Shown: positions 1-8,290 of the stretch, one piece after another | Layout of the letters: the number at the start of each line of letters is the position of its first letter | How positions within the stretch are numbered: position 1 is the stretch's first letter | Origin: Larix sibirica | Lineage: Eukaryota; Streptophyta; Pinopsida; Pinales; Pinaceae | NCBI GenBank assembly: GCA_004151065.3 | Contig: NWUY0300006095.1 | Coordinates: 81,197-103,187 of the forward strand | Direction of reading: 5' to 3' | Length of the DNA: 21,991 bases | The notes under the pieces: generated by a model | Database searches by the model: none | The model's input: the letters and a program-made list of their open reading frames with translations, nothing else | What the model was told of the DNA's origin: nothing | Translations under genes and position numbers: made by a program

Positions 1-149
1 AATAGGTTAGCGGGTTGGTTCCTGTTGCTTAGCAAGAAGAGGACATTATAGAACACCTCATGTTGGGAGGGGCATGACCTTTGGGCATTGTCAGGTGTTG
101 GACTAGATGGATGACAACATCATCGTATGTTGGGTGGTCGGTTGTTCGA

Positions 150-530
150 CTATGCTATCTTGGGGAAAGCCGTAACAAGGTAGCTTGTGGTTGGGTGGTG
201 ATGGCGTAGCATCGCCTATGGTGAAACGAGTATGTTGATATTCTACAAGTATAATGTACGCTTGGCTTGGGTTCGGTCAAGATGTGCCGATGAGGCGTAG
301 TCCACGTGATACAAGTTGGATTTTGGTCATGTTCGACTAACAAGGTCACGTTGGTGTCAAGTGATGACTAGATTTCTGGAGTGGTATGGGATGCTTAAGG
401 CGAATTGTAAGTTTAGCCCTGTTACAACTCTCTTCTTATGGTGAAGGAGACACCGATAGGTTTGCAAAGACGAGGGGAAGATGAGGGTCATGTGTGAGGG
501 TGAAGCGAAGATGCTTTATGGAGGGTTTTT
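150..530 (-). pseudogene. LINE ORF2 linker between endonuclease and reverse transcriptase
   Basis: Directly downstream of the endonuclease remnant on the minus strand, a WFDQE segment (ending near 530) is followed by KTLHKASSLHPHT, then by an RRELxQGxTYNS-like run near 430-390 and an open stretch of 64 codons (349 to 155). Plant LINE ORF2 proteins commonly have a WFD-x-x-C-x-x-L-like segment and a basic region here. Stops occur at several positions. The last 150 bases to the window edge hold nothing I can name; the reverse transcriptase would be expected beyond. Confidence is moderate because this linker is poorly conserved in the family. Confidence 0.45.
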
Positions 531-1620
531 CATTCCTGGTCGAACCAATGGATCATGGGGTAGGAGATTTGGGTGGGCTTGTGGTTGTGTTGTTGAGTGG
601 AGTTGGGGTAGGAATCAAGGGATGCATCTTTTAAGGCCTTGGAGAGTGTCTCATGCTTGGCTGTGGTTGTGTTCAGTGACATGAATAGAGAGATGGGGGT
701 GTAGGACTCGACGTATTCTTTGTCAAAGAGGAAAGTGGCGTGGAGGGGGTGGTGGGCAGGTAATGGGGTGGGAGGGAATGAGGGGGGATGTAGAGAGAGA
801 GAAGGTGAGAAGGGCGTGGTCTTCCAAGGGGAGGGGAGATACAAGGAGATGTCGAAGTTGAAGGAGGAGGTCTTGGTTGGCCAAGATGTAGTCCACCACA
901 TTGCTCCCCATTATGGGGGAAGCAAGTGAAGCTCCTTGAACTAGGTAGTAGAGGAGGGCATTTAGTATAAGCAAATCATGGGATTCACCAAATGGTAAGA
1001 GGTGTCTCCCATACACTGAGGGGCCTAGTCACATCGTCAGAACTTTCATGGAGGTCCATGGACTCCGACTCTGTCTCTTGGGGCAAAGTGCATCCTCAAC
1101 TTTGTCATGTAGGGACACCTGTAGGTTTCTGGTTCAGGGGTTGATCCCCCTAGAGGAATGATCTCTTGAAGAGTGAAGTAGTGGGAGATGTCAATGTAAT
1201 GTTCGAGGAAAGGGTTCCATTCAAGCTCCCTATGAAGTGTAAAGTGTGTGAGGCTTTGGAAAAATAGCACACAACGATGTAACTGACCTAAAGTAGATGG
1301 GCACTTCGGTGAATGTAGACCCACAAAAACCTTGCATGCTTGTCAGAGGCCACCATAGTAATTTTTAGCATTTGAGATATGCAACCCCACTTGATCCTAT
1401 GACACTATTGGACCGTTTCTCATGTTGGTAGGACCATACATAGTGGTACCCATCGATATGAGGTGGTGTTTGCATGGGGGCTCACGTGTGTCTTTTTGAG
1501 GAGGAGAAAGTCGAGGAACCCAATGCATTGTGAAGTGTGCGTGTGAAGACACAAATGCTCAATTACAGTTCCAACATCCAATGGAGATGGTGGAAGAAGC
1601 CCCCCTAACTTGCCCCCCAC
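530..1620 (-). pseudogene. LINE ORF2 endonuclease (APE-type) remnant
   Basis: This domain nicks genomic DNA to start target-primed reverse transcription. On the minus strand I read, in order and across several frames: an N-terminal GCWNCN near 1585 (family pattern W-N-x-N-G); PHIDGYHYVWSY near 1450; a block ending LQEIIPLGGSTPEP near 1150, where the family has a GDFNAR-type motif; YGRHLLPFGESHDLLILN near 1015-960; GSNVVDYILAN near 905-875; and EDHALLTFSL near 825, matching the C-terminal SDH motif with Ser changed to Glu. The catalytic Asp/Asn of GDFNAR and the Ser of SDH are lost, and frame changes separate the blocks, so it is inactive. The succession of six motifs in the right order makes chance unlikely. 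Confidence 0.7.
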
Positions 1621-1639
1621 CTAGACTGACTCATCATTT

Positions 1640-2520
1640 AGACCACGGGCAAGAATATCCTGGAGCGGGGGAGTCCTAAGTGATGGCCCTAAGATCTCAA
1701 GTAATGGCCCACTTCTTGTCTTTTGTTGCTATTGTGACCTGATCTCTATATTGCTTGAGCTTTGCTTGTTGGGTTTTGGTAAGGTTAGCATCAAGGAAGA
1801 TCTTGTGTAAGAGGGATGTCAATTGTCTCTTCGCCTAGAGGGTTATGTGTCGGCCTCCTTGTGTTTGGAAATGAAGGAAAAGTGTGGAATTGGTGCCCAT
1901 CCAAGCACACTGGATATTGATGCTTTTCATGTCCAATTTGTCGTAAAGGAAGTAGGTGCCTATCTATAGGGAGTTCGTTGAGTCCATGGAGGGGGGGGAG
2001 CCCATGTACTTCAAGGTTAAGTTCTTGGGTTCAATGGAGGCATTCTTCATTCAACCTAGCTTGTATCACCTCAACCTCAATGAGTGGTAGTGGGGGACTG
2101 TTCCCTTTTCTGGACCACCTGAACCCAAGAGTTAAGGGTTTGTTGTTACATGTCCTTTCCCATTTAAACAAGGCCTGCTGTGATCTCATCTCTTGTAGAT
2201 TTTTTTATTTTTGAGATTTCAGATTGGAGAGTGGGGGAGTTTGTAAACAGATTTTGCAAGTGTGTGTTTTCTTGGTGTTTTATTTCAAAAACTAGTTGCT
2301 TGAGATCAGTTACCTTGGAGTGGAGCTTGTTTTTTTTAGTGTTAAGAAATTCCTTCCTTCTTAGTAGATTTTTTATTTGGGATGCCCATTATGAGAAATT
2401 TGACCCCGTGGCAATATCCGTGGTGTTATAAATTGTTCCTGGATTGGTTTTGCAGTTATTGAGAGGCTCAAACTGTTTGTTTGGAGATTAGGGATTCAAT
2501 GGAGGGGGAGGGTGAGGGTG
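1640..2520 (-). pseudogene. LINE ORF1 (RNA-binding, gag-like) remnant
   Basis: In LINEs ORF1 protein coats the element RNA. On the minus strand from about 2370 to 2190 one frame gives a lysine- and leucine-rich heptad-like stretch (for example KLHSKVTDLKQLVFEIKHQ), which would form a coiled coil. Further along, about 1820 to 1690, the same kind of frame gives IFLDANLTKTQQAKLKQYRD followed by KKWAI and DLRAI, which resembles the C-terminal domain of plant LINE ORF1 proteins. Several stops interrupt the middle part (about 2170 to 1830), which I could not match. The start codon cannot be fixed. It lies just upstream of the endonuclease remnant on the same strand, as expected for ORF1. The order supports the call more than any single motif. 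Confidence 0.55.
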
Positions 2521-2792
2521 TAGAGTCCACCACGACTTGTGGACACGCAAAGAACTCTTGAGCTCTACAATCATTGTTTGTTGTTGCTATGAGATTGTGG
2601 CAACCTGCCTTGTGGAAACCTTTATACCTTGTAGCCAAAGAAACCTCGCAGGTGGGGATCTTGAGACTGGGGATTATTTATGGAATTGACAGTTGATTCC
2701 TGCGATTGCTACTGGAAATCCCATGGCCAAAGATCTAACATACAGCTGCTACCAAATGAAATTTGCACCCAAATTATGGGTGGGTCGACTTG
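2521..2792. other. No recognisable feature
   Basis: Between the LINE ORF1 remnant and the minisatellite I see no reading frame of interest, no LTR boundary and no clear repeat. It may be the LINE 5' untranslated region. Confidence 0.4.
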
Positions 2793-2992
2793 TGTGAATT
2801 TCACATATTAGGGATGACAAAACTTCTAAATCACTGACCAATGTGAAATTCACGGAATTTAAGGCCGACAAGACTTCCAAACGACTGACGCATGTGAAAT
2901 TGTGGAATTTAGGGCCAATGAAACTTCTAAATGGTCAACCTATGTGAAATTCATGGAATTTACTGCCAACAAAGCTTCCATGGGCTAAAATG
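2793..2992 (+). repeat. Minisatellite, four units of about 50 bp
   Basis: Four tandem units start at about 2793, 2842, 2893 and 2943 (spacing 49, 51, 50). Each opens with TGTGAAATTCA or a close variant, continues with GGAATTTA-like and GCCNACAA-like segments, then ACTTC(C/T)AAA and a GACTGAC-like end. The units differ from one another by many substitutions, so the array is old. The opening GTGAAATTCAC of one unit and GTGAATTTCAC of another are reverse complements of each other. The array ends about 50 bases before a plus-strand RNase H remnant. Confidence 0.75.
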
Positions 2993-3044
2993 AAGGTAAT
3001 GTGGGCCAATGTGAGTGTAATTAGAGCTGACCTACCTGTGCGCA

Positions 3045-3188
3045 CCAACAGTAAAAGATATTAGCTTTAACCATGTGTGTAGAGATCACAACATATTGGC
3101 ATATAGCTTATCTAAACAAGCAATGGATTGTCAAATTAGTATGATGGATTTGGTGGAGCATAGGGAGGATGGAGATCATTGTTCATAA
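3045..3188 (+). pseudogene. RNase H domain C-terminus (plant LINE or related), remnant
   Basis: An open stretch of 47 codons reads DISFNHVCRDHNILAYSLSK near its start, then QAMDCQISMMDLVEHREDGD and a stop at 3186. Plant-type RNase H domains (RVT_3 family) end with a pattern like hFxHVxRExNxxADxLSKxA followed by a segment with a W/E and a final DG. Here the Asp of the ADxLSK motif is Tyr (AYSLSK), so a catalytic residue is missing. In LINEs this domain removes template RNA after reverse transcription. It is on the opposite strand from the neighbouring LINE, so it belongs to another insertion. The rest of that element was not found to the left, where the minisatellite lies. Confidence 0.6.
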
Positions 3189-5254
3189 TCAAGATTTATC
3201 CTCACCTAACTCTATATTTCTCAGAACTATTACATATCTTATGATGTTGTTGCAACATAATATATTGGTGTTGTTGATGGGAAAAGAGATGGTAGAGCAG
3301 AGGAGGCACTGCTTAGTGCATGGGTAGAGGAGATGAGTGTAGTAAGGGAATGCACATGGTCCCATATAAGCCGTATTGCTTTATGAGATTGCTTATGGAT
3401 GGAGAATTGGATATGAAGTTATCTTGCTCTATGAGATAGGTTGCAATGAAGAAGAGCTCTATGAGCCAACAAAAGAAGACTTCCACTTGTGAATTGTAGA
3501 ACCATGAATGTCTCAAGCTGTGGTGCAAGAGCAAGAAATGAAAAGGGCACAAATTGCAATGGGTGTATGTTGGAGTAGCATGAACATAAAAGAAGAGTAG
3601 CAAGAGAGTTTGGCGAGGACATGTGACCTTAGCATGAGGTCATGCTTTTTCTTGCCTTGGAAGTTTGTTGCAGGTGCATCTTCCTCCACATGTGTTTTCA
3701 TCAAGATTTATTGGAGCAATACACATCAACTTCTAGCAACCCCTTCATGCTACTCGGTCCATGCTGGAAGCCTTGTTGGATCAATGCCGTGTCACTGGTG
3801 TTAGTATTGGGGAAGGAGGGTTGTCTGATCTGCAATCGATTGATGACCTGCACATTGCAAAGGTTTGACCATAGGAATGTCAAATGGGCATGTGCATATC
3901 GTCGATCTTCCTCACCATTTATGGCGCAAAGCTTTGGAGTGTGAGGACCCATGGGTTGTATGAGTGCATGGGGAGAGAGAAAGAGTGACAAGGCCCCACG
4001 AAATTACAAGTGGAGGATTGGAGAGAGTAGGCTGAGATAATTAATGAGGATAAAGTTTGGAGATGAAGGGGGCCACTAAATATCAATGAAGGCAACTAAA
4101 GGTTCCACAACCCATTAAATGAAGCTAGTGCATCCCTTGAGCTTGGAAACCAAAACAAAAAAAAAAATTGTGTGACAATTTATTAAACAATTAATAAGGT
4201 TGGTGTGATGTTCAAGATGTAAATGTTGTTTGGTAAAAAGAGTGGGAAAAGGAACAAAGGTGATGGGAGGCTAGATAATTGATTTGGATGGAGAAGTTTG
4301 AGGAGAAATTGTTCTCTTTGTTTGGGTAATTTTCCATTCACAGAAATAGGGCTCAAACAAGAAAATGGACAAGAAGAATGAAGGAAGCAATCCTGGGAGA
4401 AGAGTGGATCCTTGTAGAGTGGGCTCTAGTAGAGGAGGTTGGGTCAAAAGAATCACTAAGGAGGCAAGATGAAGTAGTTCCAACAACAATGTTATGTAGA
4501 ACTACAAAAGAAGAAAATAAATTAGCCTGTAGCTCAAGATGGAGTGAAGGAAGGCTATTGAGCTCAGGGAAGTGAAGAAGGGGGCCAACAATGCGTTGGG
4601 TAAAGTAGAAGAGCCCATAGTTGTTGGAGATGAAGCAAAATTGAAGAGAAAAGAGAAGAGGTAGGGAAGGAGAGAGCTTATGTAGTAGAGATGAATGAAG
4701 ATAAAACCAACCATGATGTATTAGTGATCTATACTTTTGTAAACACACTTGAGACTTAGACTAGTAGGTAGAATTTAATATTTTAGGAAAGGGTGTTTCC
4801 CTAATTTTGAAATAATAGTGAAGAGCGCATTGTGGCTTGCATGTAAATGTTTTGAAGGTTAATTAATGCACAATTTAAGATGGCGTTGAATTTCCATTGT
4901 GTGCCTTGCTTGAATTGGATGTTATGTGTGTGCTTCCACTTGAAATTGTTGTGTGCCCTGACTATTGAGTTGCAGCCTTGTGGGTTGCATGTGTCCCTAG
5001 CGATAGACCACAAGAGATTGACCCTACTCTAGCCAAAAGATTTGGTGCTTTTACCAACAAAAATGCTAACATTGCAAGTTGAAGGGTTGTCTCCAACTAG
5101 CAAGATGGTTTATTTGTCAATATATTTATTTCATCTTTGGGCTTGGCAGGTAGACACTCGACACTAGAATGTGAGGACATGGAAAACCTCTTTGAGATCT
5201 TAAGATTTCTTTTATTGGAGAGACTGCATTTTTCTCTTGAGCTCATTGATGGTT
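3189..5254. other. About 2.1 kb without a recognised gene
   Basis: Short open frames occur on both strands (for example minus 3513-3704 and 4353-4748, plus 3642-3944), but they overlap each other, have no start context or family motif, and look like chance. A run of 11 A lies at 4157-4167. The segment is probably diverged transposon sequence, but I cannot assign it. Confidence 0.5.
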
Positions 5255-5274
5255 TATATATATATATATATATA
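5255..5274. repeat. (TA)10 microsatellite
   Basis: Ten uninterrupted TA units, flanked by GGTT and GAAATG. Confidence 0.95.
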
Positions 5275-5718
5275 GAAATGTCTTATCTATTTTGGTTAGT
5301 TCTATATGCTTTAGTTGAGAGCCTGCCTATTGTAGCCTTTAAGCAAATAAGAATAATTGGTAAAATATTTTTTGCCTTCATTCTATGTTCAAATTTCCTT
5401 TTATTAATATTGTGATTCATGGACTACTATAAATTTATACTAACTACTTACAGTGAATGCCTTTTCCCTATTTCACCATTCGCATTGGAAGCCTTCTCCA
5501 ATGCTTTTCTAGTGACATCACTAAGTAGTAGTTTATTCTTATTACTTTCTGATTAATCTTTCTTAGGACATTTTTAATGTTTTTAGTTGTTATTTGTTAT
5601 TTATGTCCATTTGATTAGAATGCTTATGTTGAAAACAAGCAATTATTTGATCATTGATGTAAGATGTACAATGTGGTGGAAGCATCATGTTAGCTTTCAA
5701 AGTTACTCTGAAAGTGTT
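5275..5718. other. AT-rich sequence, nothing recognised
   Basis: T-rich on the plus strand, with no open frame of interest and no repeat boundary that I can see. Confidence 0.5.
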
Positions 5719-5863
5719 TACACCATGTTTGGGGGTGCTTCATGAGATTTGGGGTACATGGTGTATGTTCAACCCCTGGATTGTATGTAANTACACCATG
5801 TTTGGGGTTGCTTCATGTGATGTGGGGTGCATGGTGTATTGTTGACCCTTGATTGTTTTGTGA
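5719..5863 (+). repeat. Two diverged copies of a 73-base unit on either side of the first N
   Basis: TACACCATGTTTGGGG starts at 5719 and again at 5792. After it both units continue with TGCTTCATG, a GAT-T/G-TGGGG block and CATGGTGTAT, then a GACCC/CAACCCC-like end. Unit 1 stops at the N (5791) and unit 2 starts right after it. Each unit also carries TACACCATG and its reverse complement CATGGTGTA about 30 bases apart. This may be the edge of the copia element or a small local duplication used to join two contigs. Confidence 0.7.
5791..5791. other. Single N: contig join 1
   Basis: One undetermined base lies between two diverged copies of a 73-base unit. It probably stands for a gap or a forced join of unknown true length. 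Confidence 0.75.
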
Positions 5864-6294
5864 TGGACATGCACATTGGAGGTGCTTACTCATTACTCAT
5901 GGATTGCTAGACCTCATATGGTTGCTTGTACACCATTCCACCTTGGAGCATTGGAGACCTATGGAGCACGATGACAATCTTCATGATGCACACATGAAGC
6001 ATAGGTGGCTTGCTTGGAGGATGTCTTGCATTGGAGGAGCATTTAACATTCCAGAGGATGGCCTTGAGCCCTAGATGGCATGGGGTTGCCTGGATGCATA
6101 CATGGAGGCTTGTACTTGACTTATGCTAGCTTGGGTTGAGGGAGTGGACATGTAGGTGGGTGGAGTCGAAGGATGCACATAGCCTATGGAGCATTTGGAT
6201 GAGGAACATTGGACCTTGAAGGGTATGTTCATGCCTTGGAGCCTTGCTTGTGGATCATCATCACCTTGGAACTTGACATGTGTCACTTGTTGAG
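5818..6294 (+). repeat. Probable U3 portion of the copia LTR, upstream of the nested insertion
   Basis: This 477-base stretch is continuous with 8291 onward if the nested element is removed. It is rich in short recurring words such as CATTGGAG, CTTGGAG and CATGGAGGC, which would be unusual for coding DNA and are common in LTR enhancer regions. Short frames on both strands (5853-6074 plus, 6071-6316 minus) have no family motif and are not called as genes. Confidence 0.5.
6290..6294 (+). repeat. Target-site duplication, left copy (TTGAG)
   Basis: The five bases before the nested element are TTGAG. The five after it (8291-8295) are TTGAT. Four of five agree, as expected for an old 5-base duplication made by an LTR element integrase. 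Confidence 0.55.
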
Positions 6295-6521
6295 TGTTAC
6301 AAACATAAAAATACATAATTAGAAATAATTCAATAGTTAATAAATTAAGATAGCATTAAATGGAAAGTTAAGGGACACGCCTTTTGGCCTCGTGACTACT
6401 AAATGCTTATAAAGTACACTGTCCGAGTATCATTCTAATCATCTTATCATTCAATAAAAATATATTTTATACATTCAAATTGTAGAACATCTCTGTTTAT
6501 TTCAGCACTTTTGTTGCTACA
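6295..6521 (+). repeat. 5' LTR of the nested element
   Basis: It starts TGTTAC and ends GCTACA (TG...CA). Compared with 8057-8290 there are roughly 20 substitutions and a short insertion or deletion near the end, about 10% divergence, so the insertion is old. It contains AATAAAAATATATTTTATA (6453-6471), a candidate TATA or poly(A) region. Confidence 0.85.
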
Positions 6522-6522
6522 T

Positions 6523-6534
6523 TGGTATCCAAGC
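6523..6534 (+). promoter_or_regulatory. Primer binding site, initiator-Met tRNA type
   Basis: TGGTATCCAAGC begins two bases after the LTR end. The usual plant initiator-Met site is TGGTATCAGAGC, so two of twelve positions differ. It would prime minus-strand DNA synthesis. Confidence 0.7.
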
Positions 6535-6649
6535 AATAATTGATTGTCCGTACTTTTAATTAAACTCGTACGAATTCCTTTCGTATAGTCGCGCCCCTCT
6601 AGATTTTAATTTTCATTGATACGGTATGGTCGGTTGTGGGTTAAATCAA

Positions 6650-6704
6650 ACCTTAGTTTATGAAAAAATCATTTAACTTTATATACTATAAAGTAAACTA
6701 AGGT
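6650..6704 (+). other. Two-tier hairpin in the nested element leader
   Basis: ACCTTAGTTTA (6650-6660) pairs perfectly with TAAACTAAGGT (6694-6704). Inside it, ACTTTATA (6676-6683) pairs perfectly with TATAAAGT (6687-6694) around a 3-base loop, and TGAAAAAATCATTTA is left unpaired on one side. It sits about 115 bases after the primer site, where LTR elements often keep packaging or dimerisation signals. Only the pairing is seen; the function is inferred. Confidence 0.7.
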
Positions 6705-6859
6705 GTGCCTAAAGTCATCATTATTTTTCTTTCTTTTTTAAATCTTTTACCTTCAAGGGTTACCAAAAAAAATTACCTTTTCCAAAACTTAAAATTTTTA
6801 TATACAAATTATATATAAAAGTAAAAGTAAGGTAGGCCCCACAATAAGCTGTCACCAAC

Positions 6860-7048
6860 ATGGATATTAACAAGGAAGAGAACAAATATGTTTATCATTA
6901 TGAAGACAAAGCCCATAACACCTCGATAATTATGGATAACATCGCGAAGTCGCAAAAAGATTTAGCAGAAGGCCAAAAAGAGCTAGGCAACAAAATCGTT
7001 GGATTGATAGCTAACATGCAAAATTATTCAGGTAGCCGAAGATTCTAA
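6860..7048 (+). CDS. Gag-like leader ORF of the nested element (62 codons)
   Basis: This is the first open frame after the primer site and leader, and its ATG has a good context (CACCAACATGG). The product is charged and helical, with lysine/glutamate-rich stretches (MDINKEENKYVYHYEDK at the start, then SQKDLAEGQKELGNKIVGL), like the coiled N-terminal part of a gypsy Gag. I cannot match it to a named domain. A stop (7046) follows SGSRRF, only 31 bases before the next ATG. It could be the first half of a Gag now broken by a frameshift, or a small accessory ORF kept by a non-autonomous element. No zinc knuckle is present. Confidence 0.5.
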   Translation: MDINKEENKYVYHYEDKAHNTSIIMDNIAKSQKDLAEGQKELGNKIVGLIANMQNYSGSRRF

Positions 7049-7079
7049 AGAATGTGGGTTAGGGTTAGAGGAGATAAAC

Positions 7080-7319
7080 ATGGGAAACGAGGACAAAAAC
7101 AAAGTCATGGTGGCATACAAATTAGATGTTGATTATGATGAAACACCGAAGAAAGTATCACTATCATCAATTTCATGCACACTACCGAATAATAGTGATG
7201 ATGATGTGCCTCAAGGGGAAGATATTCAAAAAAATAAAACACAAGAAACCACAAAATATATACCTCCTCATCTTAGAAAAACTAATGAGGTCGAGATTCT
7301 AGAAAAAGAGGCACAATAA
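7080..7319 (+). CDS. Second gag-like ORF of the nested element (79 codons), with a YIPPHLR motif
   Basis: The product is acidic in the middle (NNSDDDVPQGED) and basic near the end. Residues 60-66 (7257-7277) read YIPPHLR, preceded by TTK and followed by KTNEVEILEKEAQ. The same heptad occurs in DDX3/Ded1-type helicases, where it has been described as a site that binds eIF4E (Y-x4-L-hydrophobic class), although here the last position is Arg. It may be the C-terminal half of the Gag that starts at 6860, as the two frames differ. It lies just upstream of the protease remnant, the normal place for Gag. Whether the motif works here is unknown. Confidence 0.5.
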   Translation: MGNEDKNKVMVAYKLDVDYDETPKKVSLSSISCTLPNNSDDDVPQGEDIQKNKTQETTKYIPPHLRKTNEVEILEKEAQ

Positions 7320-7375
7320 ACGTCAAATTCATCTACAGTTAAGACCAAAAACTTACTGCCTAAGACATTGAAACT

Positions 7376-7780
7376 CATGGGAATTTGTAAAAGATAAGAA
7401 ACTAACAATCCTTGTAGAATCAGTTAGTACTCATAACTGCGTAGACTTTAATGTTCGCTAAAGAATTAAATCGTTTTGTGTACCCTATAGAGGACCACAT
7501 TGTTAAGGTTGTAGATGGACATCAGGTCAATGACAAAGGAAGATGCTATAAAATCTCAGTTCAAATACAAGGACTAGAATTGCAATAAGGATTTTATGCA
7601 CTACCGTTTGATGGGATGGATATGGTGCTAGGTGCATAATGGTTAATGCAGTTGGGCACTTATAACACCAACCTTTAAGAATAGTTTATGGAGTTTAATT
7701 GGCAAGAACAACATCATAAATTATATGGTAGTGAAGGGTCTGCTCTAAAGAAGGGTGAATTACCATTGATGGCAAAAGTG
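7376..7780 (+). pseudogene. Ty3/gypsy aspartic protease (retropepsin) remnant
   Basis: Retropepsins cut the Gag-Pol polyprotein. Here FVKDKKLTILVESVSTHNC (7384-7440) corresponds to the active-site region with family motif (I/V)DSGSTHNF, but Asp is Glu and Gly is Val, so the catalytic residue is gone. After a frameshift near 7463 the fold continues: VVDGHQV, SVQIQGLELQ, a stop at 7586-7588, FDGMDMVLGA, a stop at 7637-7639, WLMQLG, then MEFNWQ at 7688. The VLGxxWLxxLG motif and the MEFxW segment are typical of gypsy proteases just before reverse transcriptase. Three or more stops and the frameshift make it inactive. Confidence 0.8.
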
Positions 7781-8080
7781 CAAAAAGCCCATACCAACAC
7801 ACAACAACACAAGCAAGGCAAGTGTGTACCCAAGAGCCCTCAAGGTTTTACGTTAAACAACCAAGTCAAACAACTTCAGGGTATGATACATATATTACAA
7901 AGGAACTTTGCCAACACTCAAAAGAAGGACCAAGTCAAACCCTCAAAACCAAACAAGGACAAGGACAAGGATGATGTCGCCATGAGAACATGCTCTGACA
8001 GGGAGAACCCAATTTATTATGCTTCGAGGACAAAGCATTCCTTAAGAGGGCGACAATGTTACAAACATAAAAATAAATAA
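7688..8080 (+). CDS. Protease tail fused to a lysine-rich C-terminus (130 codons)
   Basis: This frame starts at MEFNWQEQHHKLYGSEG, which is still the C-terminal edge of the protease fold. From about residue 30 it becomes rich in Lys, Gln and Asn, with a KDQVKPSKPNKDKDKDD run (residues about 80-96) and ends RTKHSLRGRQCYKHKNK, running across the polypurine tract and 24 bases into the 3' LTR. There is no reverse transcriptase. It may result from a large internal deletion that joined the end of protease to the last part of pol. The long open length next to a stop-riddled protease is odd, but I see no proof that it is translated. Confidence 0.45.
   Translation: MEFNWQEQHHKLYGSEGSALKKGELPLMAKVQKAHTNTQQHKQGKCVPKSPQGFTLNNQVKQLQGMIHILQRNFANTQKKDQVKPSKPNKDKDKDDVAMRTCSDRENPIYYASRTKHSLRGRQCYKHKNK
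8042..8056 (+). promoter_or_regulatory. Polypurine tract of the nested element
   Basis: TTAAGAGGGCGACAA lies directly before the 3' LTR. The purine run AAGAGGG is short and then interrupted by C, but the position is right for priming plus-strand DNA. Confidence 0.55.
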
Positions 8081-8290
8081 TTATAAATAATTAAATAGTT
8101 GATAAATTAATATAGCATTAAATGGAAAGTCAAGGGACACACCTATTGGCCTCATGACTAGTCAATGCTTATAAAATACATCGTCCGAGGATCATTGCAA
8201 TCATCTTATTCATTCATTAAAAATATATTTTATACATTCAAATTGCAGAACATTTCTGTTTATTTCAGCACTTCAACTTCCACAGCTACA
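8057..8290 (+). repeat. 3' LTR of the nested element
   Basis: It starts TGTTACAAAC and ends CACAGCTACA, and aligns with 6295-6521 over its whole length at about 90% identity. Confidence 0.85.

Larger units (their letters stand above)
1..2520 (-). mobile_element. LINE (non-LTR retrotransposon), decayed, 3' part beyond the window edge
   Basis: Read on the minus strand, the parts come in the order expected of a plant LINE: an ORF1 with a coiled-coil start and a basic C-terminal segment, then the apurinic-type endonuclease of ORF2, then the linker that follows it. The reverse transcriptase should lie to the left of base 1 and is not in the window. No open frame longer than about 130 codons survives, so this is a fossil with many stops and frameshifts. 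No poly(A) tail or target-site duplication can be seen. The 5' limit near 2520 is only where recognisable peptide similarity fades. Identification rests on remembered family motifs, not on a search. Confidence 0.7.
6295..8290 (+). mobile_element. Nested 2.0-kb Ty3/gypsy-related LTR element without reverse transcriptase
   Basis: Two direct repeats of 227 and 234 bases, each starting TGTTACAAAC and ending GCTACA, flank an internal region of 1535 bases. The left repeat is followed at once by a Met-tRNA-like primer site, and the right one is preceded by a purine run (TTAAGAGGGCGACAA). A near-perfect 5-base target duplication surrounds the unit. The internal region codes for a gag-like leader and a retropepsin of the gypsy type, then goes straight to the polypurine tract: no reverse transcriptase, RNase H or integrase. 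It resembles the non-autonomous classes called TRIM, LARD or TR-GAG. It inserted in the copia LTR in the same orientation. Confidence 0.85.

Noticed and set aside
170-185. CCGTAACAAGGTAGC resembles the end of a bacterial or plastid 16S rRNA
   Set aside because: Only about 14 bases match, the flanks on both sides do not resemble rRNA, and the area reads as a LINE linker on the other strand.
530-901. 123-codon minus-strand open frame as a protein gene
   Set aside because: Its content is the C-terminal part of a LINE endonuclease and linker in a frame that changes; it is a fragment of a fossil ORF2.
2793-2992. CRISPR array
   Set aside because: The units are contiguous and drift throughout; there are no constant repeats with unique spacers, and the context is a plant nuclear genome.
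4353-4748. 131-codon minus-strand open frame
   Set aside because: Leucine- and serine-rich composition without domain, start context or neighbours. It arises from an A/G-rich plus strand and is probably chance.
5853-6074. 73-codon plus-strand frame, repeated at 11864
   Set aside because: It lies in the probable U3 of an LTR and is built from recurring short words (CATTGGAG type). The second occurrence is just the 6-kb duplicate.
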